Assembly (NCBI GenBank): GCA_003024985.2
Contig: PXIH01S0020056.1
Source of the DNA: Euperipatoides rowelli
Lineage: Eukaryota; Onychophora; Udeonychophora; Euonychophora; Peripatopsidae
Direction: 5' to 3' (one strand)
Length of the DNA stretch: 10,972 nucleotides
Part shown: positions 1 through 7,212 of the stretch, in pieces
Layout of the letters: each line of letters opens with the position of its first letter
Numbering within the stretch: the first letter of the stretch is position 1
Notes under the pieces: generated by a model
Databases searched by the model: none
What the model was told of the DNA's origin: nothing
Seen by the model: the letters and a program-made list of their open reading frames with translations, nothing else
Made by a program: the position numbers and the translations under genes

Positions 1-87
1 TAGACAATAGAAATAAACTTTTGCATTTTTTGGGGTCGGGGGTAATGGAACAAGGGACACCCGGGCAACGCCGGGTACTAAAGCTAG
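1..87 (+). mobile_element. 3' terminal fragment of a Helitron-like transposon
   Basis: Seen: ACCCGG at 59-64 and CCGGGT at 71-76 form a perfect 6-bp GC-rich stem around a 6-nt loop (65-70) in otherwise very AT-rich DNA. Seven bases later comes CTAG (84-87), followed by T (88). Known: Helitrons, the rolling-circle DNA transposons of eukaryotes, end in a short GC-rich hairpin a few bases before a CTRR terminus. They insert between A and T and leave no target duplication. Hairpin, spacing, CTAG and flanking T all fit. Inference: bases 1-87 are the last part of an element that begins to the left of the window. No Rep/helicase coding sequence is visible, so whether it is autonomous is unknown. A chance hairpin is possible but unlikely given the combined signature. 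Confidence 0.7.
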
Positions 88-497
88 TTAACTTATAAAA
101 TAGTTTCTTATAATAATATTATTTTCCAGTACCGGTAAGCTATATCAAAATTTATATAAAAAACAAATCTTAATAAATAAATATTTTTATTTTTCAAAAT
201 AAGTTAAATTTTAACAAAAAAGATTTTAAAATACCATGAGATATACAGTACATTATTGCATAAAATGTATTTTTAAAACTCAACTTTTGATTCAAAAGTT
301 GACTAAGTATACTGAAGTAATATAATTATATATTAAAACAAAAATTTAACATATTAACTTTTAGGCTTCTTGAACTAAATATTTTTTTCCTTTTTAATAT
401 TTATAGCCTGTCTGAAATGATTATGATTTGAGGTAAAAATAAAATTACAGTACCGGTATCAAATTCATTGAATTAAATATCTAGTAATGTCTTCTAT
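88..497. other. AT-rich non-coding stretch, probable 3' UTR and downstream flank of the filamin-like gene
   Basis: No convincing gene is seen. On the minus strand, AATAAA at 191-186 could be a poly(A) signal for the filamin-like gene, giving a 3' UTR of about 500 nt. Such hexamers are frequent in DNA this AT-rich, so this is weak. A perfect 23-nt inverted repeat (280-302) is listed separately. The 11-mer CAGTACCGGTA, containing the palindrome TACCGGTA, occurs at 127-137 and again at 448-458 in the same orientation, without further obvious similarity between the flanks. Confidence 0.4.
280..302. repeat. Perfect short inverted repeat
   Basis: TCAACTTTTGA (280-290) and its exact reverse complement TCAAAAGTTGA (292-302) are separated by one base. 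The 11-bp arms are perfect and stop abruptly on both sides. It lies downstream of the filamin-like coding region on the minus strand. With a 1-nt spacer it is more likely a cruciform or binding-site-like palindrome, or chance, than an RNA hairpin. No T-tract or poly(A) context gives it a clear role. Confidence 0.5.
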
Positions 498-738
498 GAT
501 TAGAAGGTGATTTTTACATATGAATGGACTGTTCAATGCCATCTATAGTTATAAGATGACCTTACATATGAAGGGGCTGTCTAATGCCATTTATAGTTAG
601 AAGGTGACCTTACATATGAAGGGGGTGTCTAATGCCATTTATAGTTAGAAGATGACCTTACATATGAAGGAGCTTTCTAATGCCATTTATAGTTAGAAGG
701 TGACCTTACATATGAAAGGGCTGTCAGGTATATTGATG
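498..738 (-). repeat. 48-bp minisatellite built from the end of the filamin-like coding sequence
   Basis: Five tandem units start at about 498, 547, 595, 643 and 691. The period is exactly 48 bp for the last four and 49 bp for the first, which has an extra T. Read on the minus strand, each unit carries codons for F-I-C-K followed in four units by V-T/I-F/L and a stop, then CTATAAATGGCATT. The unit at 691-738 is the genuine end of the coding exon. Units 2 to 4 each form a 13-residue ORF beginning MAL and ending after ..SPFICKV(T/I)(F/L): 686..645, 638..597 and 590..549. Unit 5 (ATG at 542) is shifted out of frame after FICK by the extra base. The period is 16 codons. The array therefore straddles the last codons and the 3' UTR. 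Every intact unit also carries GTAAGG, a donor-like hexamer. Confidence 0.9.
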
Positions 739-905
739 TCTGCCCATTTTATTGTGATTAAATAATAACCAGGTTGAGTGACTTCATATATGATTTCATA
801 GAGATTATCTCCTGTATACACTACAGTTGTTTCTGACGTGGTATTGGCTCTTGGTCCTTGTATGCCAACAGTTAAGTATCCATTTCCAGAATTTGCAGTT
901 TTCAC
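693..905 (-). CDS. Last coding exon of the filamin-like gene: rest of IgFLN repeat 2 and stop
   Basis: This exon encodes 70 residues and TAA (695-693). It starts after a strong acceptor (pyrimidine-rich GCTTTCTTTCTTTTCAG, AG at 907-906) with GTG AAA ACT, phase 0, so the GTG is an internal valine codon and not a start. Joined to the donor at 2316, it continues GSGL..G.VGMKNNFQ as VKTANSGNGYLTV, giving one IgFLN repeat of about 90 residues. Diagnostic positions are G-S-G-L, the GP turn (IQGPR), a Y-x-V-x-x-PGYY-x-I-x-I-KW strand, and IPDSPF followed by strand G I-C-K-V. IgFLN repeats are beta-sandwiches that carry dimerisation or partner-binding surfaces in actin crosslinkers. A donor-like T|GTAAGG exists at 710/709. 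Reading through it gives F-I-C-K-V, matching F-I-I-N-I of repeat 1, so I favour the stop at 693 as the real C-terminus. Confidence 0.85.
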   Translation of the reverse strand: MKTANSGNGYLTVGIQGPRANTTSETTVVYTGDNLYEIIYEVTQPGYYLITIKWADINIPDSPFICKVTF

Positions 906-950
906 CTGAAAAGAAAGAAAGCAACTTTAAATTAAAAACTTAGAGCTAAG

Positions 951-977
951 CTTAAATTAAGATGAGCTTAATTTAAG
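951..977. repeat. Perfect 11-bp hairpin near the splice acceptor
   Basis: CTTAAATTAAG (951-961) and its reverse complement CTTAATTTAAG (967-977) flank a 5-nt loop. The hairpin lies in the intron about 45-70 nt before the acceptor at 906 on the minus strand, where the branch point should be. Folding in the pre-mRNA could affect branch-point exposure. That is an inference, because AT-rich introns often form such stems by chance. Confidence 0.5.
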
Positions 978-2030
978 ATACATGTGGTGTTTTTCTTCAA
1001 ATTAATTAAAACTGAGAATATAAAGTTCAACGTCTTGAGAGATAGTGTCCTGGTTCATTTAATGTAAAGAAAAAAAAAAAGACTATTCAGCAATACACCC
1101 GGGTGAAACAATATAGAACATGAAGATAACCAGCAAAGATACTAAAGAAAGACAGAGACACCAGACTATGGTAAAAGAGAAAATCAGCAACAAGAAATAA
1201 AAACAATGCAAAACAGGAAGAAGACACCAGACAAGGCAAGGAAAAAACCCCGGATCAAGCAGGAATAGAGAGCGACAGTGAACCAAAGGAAAATCGGCAA
1301 CAAGTACTATTAATCAATGCAGTACAGTAGATTCATTGGTAATAAATGGAGATTTCAATAGAAGAAAAATGGAATAACTTTAAACCTCAGCAGGCATCAA
1401 ATTAATCTTCCTTCTTTTTCTACATTTTGGACTCAATCTTTTTTTCCTGATAAGTGAAAGTAATCAGGAACAAAACCCAGTTGAGCAAATTATTTTTTCA
1501 AATTACCTACAACCCCCCTCCCCCAAGGTTAAGATTCTAATCTAATTGGTTGACAGAGAATCAAAATTTCCAGACAAGTTTTAAGAATTCTGATGGGCTG
1601 ATAGATTTTATCAGTAACAAAACAAAAACAGAATATATCTAACATCGTGAGGTCGACTAACTAAAATTAAATTATTTAATTACTTTCGTTAAATATTTAA
1701 ATAAATAAAGTGCTCTCCATCTCACATCCCATTCTAAAAATAAATAAATAAAAATTCCATACCTTCAGAAACTTAACATTAAAGAAAAATCATTTTATTT
1801 GTGCTTTAAAGGAAAATCACAAACGACAAAAAAAAAATGAAAGCAGAAACTTTGCTTTGACAAAGAAACTGAAACAAAAAAAAATTGCTGTAATGTTTAT
1901 TCAATTATCAAGTTCAATTTAAATAAATATAAAGCCATACAATGATTGTAGAATTATTAGTTCACATAAGTTTAATTAAAGTACTATCTGAACAAACCTG
2001 CATGAGAAAATATTAAACAAACACAAACTA

Positions 2031-2060
2031 ATTATTCTTAGCCAATAGGCTAAAGATAAT
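2031..2060. repeat. Imperfect hairpin in the intron
   Basis: Arms 2031-2043 and 2048-2060 pair around a 4-nt loop (AATA). TTAGCC/GGCTAA pairs perfectly, followed by one mismatch, one wobble and five more pairs (ATTAT/ATAAT). The GC-containing inner stem stands out in this intron. At 13 bp it is too short for a typical microRNA precursor. No function is assigned. Confidence 0.4.
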
Positions 2061-2315
2061 AAACCTATTTATAAAAGTCTAAGCTTAAGCTAGAATTTAT
2101 GCCCCAATCCTAATCCAAGTAAATGAATTATGAACATATTTACGGGTTAGTTTGAAGGTAATAAATTATCAAAACAATACATTGATTTACTTATTTAGAT
2201 TAGATTTCACATTCATTGATTGCTTATTTGAATTAGGACATAATAATTGATTTAATTAATTGGATTAAGATTCAGGGCTGGACAGGTTTGAATATTAGGA
2301 CTGTAATTAATATAC

Positions 2316-5300
2316 CTGAAAATTGTTCTTCATTCCAACTTGTCCATAATTAAGACCTGAACCAAAGGCCTGACATCTTTCCGGCTTAGGGAAATTGTTC
2401 TGCACTTCTCCATTGGTGAGTACCTCGTAATCAACAGAACAGAAATTGTCATTGACAATATCCCATGCAATGGGACCCATTCCATTCGAATCTAAAAGTC
2501 CTGTAAATGAGATGTAATCCTGACCCATGAATAATGAGAGATAGTCAGGTATGATCTCTAACCGGGGAAGTGATTCACTGTTGTCAGAAACATCTGTACT
2601 GGTAAAGTCATCCGAGTTATCATTTGTTTTTCTATTAAAACTACAAATATCTTGCAGATTAGTGTCCTCATGTTCATAAAATGGAAGTTTTCTGACATTG
2701 GTCTCATTTTTTAAACTATGTAATTGTTGTAAAATCTTCACCTTATTTTCAGGACTAGGAGCGAAATGAGAATAGTCCTTGTTAACCTTTTGTCTATGTA
2801 TTTTTCTCTTTGGTTTGCGAATTTCAGAAACACTTTGATGCTCTTTCTTTGATAAATATTTTAATTTTCTGTAGGGATGTATTGGTGGTTCTAAAGCACC
2901 TTCACTTGTTCCCTCAGTGTCCTCTGCAGATATACTGGAATCTGATTTATTAAAATCCCTGGTACTGAAATTCCATTCACAAATATTAGAGATTACTTTA
3001 GCACTATCTGGCATTTGATTGTAGACAGAGCAGTCACAAGGAGCATGGGAGCCTTTTGCTATTTCAGATGGAATACTGTGTAAATCAAAACTGCAATATT
3101 TATATCGTTTACAAAGAGGAGTTTGACCTTGATTTGGCATGATAAAGGAATTCATTTGAATTTTATTTTCCTTCATACTTGGACAACTTTTTTGTTTCAT
3201 GAAAACTTTTGGTAAAGTTATATCGCTGTTGCCAATATCCTCGCGAGTAAAATAACCAATTTCATTTGTACATACTTTATTTTTCCTATTAAATGGTTTA
3301 AGAGGAAGGTTTGTGTTCCGACTATGACAAATATCTCCTGTGCCTAGTCGTATAGAATGATATAATTGTGACACGTTTAAAGGAGAATCTTTGACAACCT
3401 CATTGATATTATTGCCAGTTGATCTTAAAAAATTGCACAAAGGTATTGGCTTGCCTTTTTTCCTTGCAGATTTTTCAAATGATAAGGGTAAACTGATCCA
3501 ATTATTTTCATTTTCCAAAGCTTTATCAAAATTTCTTTTGGTGGCTTTTTTTATTTCTAACCAATGCACCTGTGTTGATTGATCTTTATAATAAATTTTT
3601 GATGTTTTATTATAGTTTGAATCACTACTAGAATAATCAATGTCTTCAGGCAACCCAAAGATTTCATCTTCTGTTTGTGTTGTCTCAGACATTTGATTTT
3701 GAAAATTCTCCTTATCTGAGAGCCTACTCAATTCACTCAGAAATTCTGGAAAGTTGGATTCATCTAAGATTTTCTCCTGTGAAACATTTGAACTGTTGCG
3801 AGATTGCTGGACCATTATTTCATGTTCTGTAGGTAAACTGTATCGTTTGGGTTTCTGACCATGTTGTTTCACTTGATCTACTGGAATATCATCATCGGAA
3901 GTGGAAAGCTCAACTGCTTGCCATGACCGTGATATAAGTGGAAGAGACCGAGAAGAACATAAAGAATTTCTGGTACACTTATATTTAAGCCTAGCATCGC
4001 AGGCCAAAATTTTTGATGACAATTTTATTTCTTCTAAATGAGGAGATTCATCATTCAGTAAATTTTCATGTAGCTCACTATCATTTATCTTACGATTTTC
4101 TTGGTCAATTTTAATTAATTGCCTTCCATTTTTTTCTTTTGTTTTCAATTTATCTGTTAGATAAATGTTGTCTTCAGAGGAAAGATTAACTAAACAATCT
4201 TTATTTTCATTGTCTTCTTGACTAATCTGAAGGTTACAGTCTGCAGTAGAATGTTGTATCCTAATAGAATTTTCAATTCTATTTTCCTCAACTAGTGGTA
4301 ATTTTGTTAGCGATTCATTCTCAGGTGTTCTTATTGATTCTACAGAAATTCGATATTCTCTATTACTAGCTTCTTGATGTGAAACATTTTCCATTCCTAC
4401 AGTTCTCTGAACAGTGCTTGAAGAAATAATAGAAGCCTTTGAAGATGATAAATGATTATTATTTTGAAACACATATCCTTTTTTTGTCAAACATTTTGTG
4501 AAATTATTGGTAATGTTTTGAAAATAACTTTTGTTATGAATATAATTAATTATTTCCTTCATAATGGAATAGGTTATTAAATTTCCAAAATCTTCAATGG
4601 CTTTGGAAATATTTTGTTCAAAATTTTCATCCTGAGCAGGAGCCTCAATTGGATGTGATAATTTAGATGTGACCAATAACTCAGTAAGATTAGATGAGAG
4701 TGACGGCTTAGGTGCAGAAAAAGATTCAAGAGAAACTATTCTGTCAGGTGAAAGCTGCGATTGCACCATTGGTATGGTTTTTGATGGAATTAGTGTCTTT
4801 ACTGAGGTTTGATTTAAATCTGATGTGTATATGTCATCATCTGCATTATCTAATGAGATTGTTTTTTCTAAAACAATAGTTGGCATGTTATGTCCCAAAG
4901 TAACATCAGTAAGTACAATATCTCCTCCTTCTCTCTTGATCACACGTCTAAGAACACGTCGTCTGGTTACATGCCGTACACGGCCATTGCGTTCTAATTC
5001 TGATTTAGTTGACTTGGGTTTGGTATTTTCATCAATCAATGTATCTTTATTGATGGACAATCTTTGCTGACTGGACCGTCTAGAAGAATTGTTGCTATCC
5101 AATGGGTCTACTTCAAAACATTCAGTAATATTTATGATAAATGGACTTCCTGGTATATGCTCTGCATGCCATTTTATAATTACAACATGGCGTCCTACCG
5201 ATCGAGGCATAAAATTCACTCTCAACTCAGTTTCCGTTATAAATTGATAATCTAATGTAATTTTGTTCATTTTAACATAATTATCATCTTCAGAGTCATC

Positions 5301-5720
5301 ACTTTGCATTAAAATATTACTATAGAGGGCAGCATTCATCTGGTCAATTTCATGCTGATTCATAATATGACTAAGGCGCCGAGGAAGTGTATTGTTAATT
5401 TTTTCAATCGCTATGGCGTCATTTGGTCCTCGAATTTCAATATAAACATTAAGATTCCTTCTCTGCTTGAGAGAAATTGTAAATTTACAACATTTATTTA
5501 CTGCACCAATTAAGAGACCCGAACCTTTTGCAGTACAAGGAAAACTATCATCTGTTTCTTCTTCTTCAATTTTATCCATTTTTATTGGCTTTTTGTTGTG
5601 ATTTTTTTCTAAAGCCATCTGACCATTTGTCTCAGCAGCATCTCGAATTAAGGACATGTAATAGCGCATAGCTGCATCAAAATCAGTTTTAGCTGAAGCA
5701 ATCTGATCTGGGGTCAACAC
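2316..5720 (-). CDS. Giant internal exon of a filamin-like (IgFLN repeat) protein
   Basis: This exon is 3405 nt, 1135 codons, open throughout, phase 0 at both ends. It follows an acceptor (T-rich, ending TTTTAG at 5721) and begins GTG TTG ACC, so the first residue is an internal Val and the N-terminus lies upstream. Residues 1-35 (TPDQIASAK..) look helical. Residues about 62-199 form an IgFLN repeat: GSGL at 66-69, IEIRGP at 94-99, a strand ending VVIIKW, then HIPGSPFIINI. It spans about 138 residues instead of about 93, because an acidic insertion (about 107-150, with QSDDSEDDNY) sits mid-domain. Residues about 205-1050 are Ser/Asn/Lys/Glu-rich and probably disordered. They contain an Arg-rich cluster (247-263), a lone amphipathic helix (about 369-395), TQT and STQV motifs (681-683, 715-718) and a basic patch (968-978). 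Residues 1053-1110 are more hydrophobic and ordered-looking. GSGL at 1120-1123 opens repeat 2, completed in the next exon. IgFLN domains usually scaffold actin or membrane proteins. The spaced-out repeats recall jitterbug-type rather than classical filamins, which is an inference. No actin-binding CH domain is in view. Confidence 0.9.
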
Positions 5721-5795
5721 CTAAAATAAAAATTAAAAAAAAAAATACTTAGCCTGTAGCAAATAATGAATACGCAATATATAGAGAATAGTAGT

Positions 5796-5853
<58 letters not shown>

Positions 5854-6463
5854 TAGAGATCAAAGGTAAAATGTATTTACATCTTTTTGAAAAGTAATTC
5901 AAAGACATTGATATTACATTTAATAAATTAGTCTTTAATGATGTCATAGCTTCTAAATATGATTTGTCATAATAAAATTGAAAGGCTATTTTAAAACCCT
6001 TTAAAAGATATCAGAAAAGTTTCATGGAAGCATCTATGTATTTGTCTAAAAATATTTAGCACCACCTCATAAGAGAGAGAAGGACCTACTAGGTCAAATT
6101 CTTGTTTTAATTTGATTCTTAGAGTGATCATATGACCAAAATTCATTGAGAAAGTCCTGGAATATAAACCTTTGTCCAGAGATCTCTTCTAAAAAATATT
6201 CAGGATCCTATTTTATCCACACTTTTAGAAAATTTACTAAAAATATATATTTAAAATTTTGATCAACAAATGTCACAGACCAAGGTAAGGTACTTGAAAT
6301 TTTTACACACAACCTATTATAAACAATATGAATATATCGTTTGACTAATAAATGAATCATTTTAAACATGTTAGCTTGATATTTTTGTTGAACATGTTGG
6401 TCACTATATGTTATCAAGAAGAATAAATTTTAAATAGATGCACAATTTGAAGAATAAATCATT
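5721..6463 (-). other. AT-rich non-coding stretch, probable intron of the filamin-like gene
   Basis: This region lies directly upstream of the giant exon on the gene's strand. It begins at the acceptor (AG at 5722-5721, with a T-rich tract behind it). It holds the (AAT)n microsatellite and otherwise no reading frame with convincing codon content. A 69-codon open stretch on the minus strand (6417-6208) has no recognisable domain and is of a length expected by chance here. Confidence 0.7.
5798..5853. repeat. (TAA)n trinucleotide microsatellite
   Basis: This is 56 nt of uninterrupted TAA repeat, about 18.7 units. On the gene strand it is (TTA)n, ending about 77 nt before the acceptor of the giant exon, within the probable intron. 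It is pure and long, so length variation between individuals is likely. Confidence 0.97.
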
Positions 6464-6485
6464 TAGGCTACGTTTTTTTAAAAAT

Positions 6486-6501
6486 CTCCGAGTTGTCGGA
6501 G
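6486..6501. repeat. Sub-terminal hairpin of the transposon
   Basis: CTCCGA (6486-6491) and TCGGAG (6496-6501) pair around GTTG, overlapping the inner edge of the left terminal inverted repeat. Related CTCCGAG or CTCGGAG words recur at about 6593-6600 and 7185-7191. Repeated sub-terminal words are a common feature of transposase-binding ends, so these may be binding sites. That is an inference. Confidence 0.5.
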
Positions 6502-6854
6502 AACTATAGAAGAACGCTCTGAATCTGGAGATGTCGGACTTTATAAAAAATCAGAGCTTCTCCTATTGTAGATTTTAATAATCTCTGATGAACTCGGAGA
6601 ACTTCAGAGAAGTCTCAGATTTCAAGAAAAAGCATTGGGATATGGAGAAGTACCCACAATGCATCGTAACAGAATCAAAATCCAAAATGGAGGAAAATAA
6701 ACTTTATTGATATTTAAATGTGTCAAATATCATGTACTGGTCTAACCTTTGTCTAGGCACTACTTCCTCTCCATAATTTTCTTATTTTACTATACAACAT
6801 CTTTTACAACGGCAATGACTATTTTTTAAATACTGATAAATGAATTGTTTCCAG

Positions 6855-7019
6855 TCAATGAGATAGCAATAGCTACCGTCTATGTCTTGGCGGCACAGAT
6901 AGCAAGCATGATCTTTAACCCAGACATCACATGTTATAATGCTGCCACGGACATGGTTATTTATTTATTTCCATATAGGCAGGGACTTGTTGACAATAAA
7001 CCTTTAAAAGCACTTTCAG
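6855..7019 (+). pseudogene. Exon-like open segment inside the transposon (relic transposase exon or captured host exon)
   Basis: The reading frame is open from 6845 to the stop at 7097-7099. Within it, 6855-7019 looks like an exon. It follows TTGTTTCCAG, a good acceptor, and ends at TTTCAG|GTGAAA, a good donor. It is 165 nt, phase 1 at both ends, and its base composition is clearly less AT-rich than its surroundings. The encoded stretch starts NEIAIATVYVLAAQIASM, continues FNPDITCYNAATDM and ends PLKALS. The first part could be a hydrophobic helix. I recognise no family. It may be a decayed exon of the element's own transposase or a host exon picked up by it. An ordinary chance open frame cannot be excluded. 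Confidence 0.35.
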
Positions 7020-7212
7020 GTGAAAGTTTAGCTAAATTTAGGTGTTTTTTTATTGTACATTTTTTCTCCTTTTGTTTCCATCTTTTATTTCTCTGTTAAC
7101 GTAGTTTAATAATCTCGGACTTTGTCTCACTCAGTTTATATTCTGTTTGTTCTCCGTGATGTGTACAATTGCTTGGAGCTCAAGCTCGGAGATTTTTAAA
7201 ACATGTAGCCTT

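Larger units (their letters stand above)
906..2315 (-). other. Intron between the two filamin-like coding exons
   Basis: The intron is 1410 bp, phase 0, with donor CAG|GTATAT at 2316/2315 and acceptor TTTTCAG at 906. In-frame continuation past the donor meets TAA at 2309-2307, three codons on. A candidate branch region with CTTAAT motifs lies about 60-75 nt before the acceptor. Other contents: two hairpin-forming repeats (listed separately), a C-rich run at about 1512-1525 and A-rich homopolymers. A purine-rich patch at about 1140-1305 has loosely repeated words: AAATC(A/G)GCAACAAG at 1181 and 1291, and AGACACCAGAC at 1156 and 1222. An open frame on the minus strand at 1286-1083 is very hydrophobic, antisense to this purine-rich patch, and I do not regard it as a gene. 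Confidence 0.85.
6464..7212. mobile_element. 749-bp DNA transposon with terminal inverted repeats, family not identified
   Basis: Seen: the left end (6464-6492) reads (T)AGGCTACG, then T/A-rich bases, then AAAAATCTCCGAG. The right end (7185-7212), reverse-complemented, reads AAGGCTACATG, then AAAAATCTCCGAG. The 28-29 bp arms differ by one gap and a few bases. They are flanked by AATCATT (6457-6463) and AATCACT (7213-7219), a probable 7-bp target duplication with one mismatch. Sub-terminal regions repeat CTCCGAG/CTCGGAG words, including the hairpin CTCCGA-GTTG-TCGGAG at 6486-6501. Size and structure fit a non-autonomous cut-and-paste element. No transposase domain is recognisable. The interior includes an exon-like segment (separate entry). 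A 7-bp duplication does not fit Tc1/mariner (TA), PIF/Harbinger (3 bp) or piggyBac (TTAA). I do not recognise the termini. Confidence 0.8.

Noticed and set aside
127-458. CAGTACCGGTA at 127-137 and 448-458 as ends of an inserted element
   Set aside because: The two copies are in the same orientation with unrelated flanks. There are no inverted termini or clear target duplication.
1083-1286. Minus-strand 67-codon hydrophobic frame that could look like a membrane protein
   Set aside because: It sits in the intron, opposite a purine-rich low-complexity patch. Leu/Phe/Val-rich translation is expected from pyrimidine-rich DNA, and it has no splice or start context.
2307-2315. Extension of the giant exon by Val-Tyr and a TAA stop as the true C-terminus
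   Set aside because: It would truncate IgFLN repeat 2 after its first strand. The GT donor at 2315 and the phase-matched acceptor at 906 restore the full repeat.
3391-3582. Plus-strand open frame of 63 codons
   Set aside because: It lies antisense inside the giant filamin-like exon and has no domain or codon signal of its own.
4825-5255. Two plus-strand open frames (81 and 63 codons)
   Set aside because: Both are antisense to the giant exon. Their content mirrors the Arg-rich cluster and IgFLN strands on the true coding strand.
5718-5720. GTG as a start codon of the large protein
   Set aside because: It immediately follows a canonical AG acceptor with a pyrimidine tract, and the frame is phase 0 from an upstream exon. 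A eukaryotic GTG start is not needed.
6208-6417. Minus-strand 69-codon frame
   Set aside because: Composition and length are those of a chance open frame in AT-rich DNA, with no recognisable motif.
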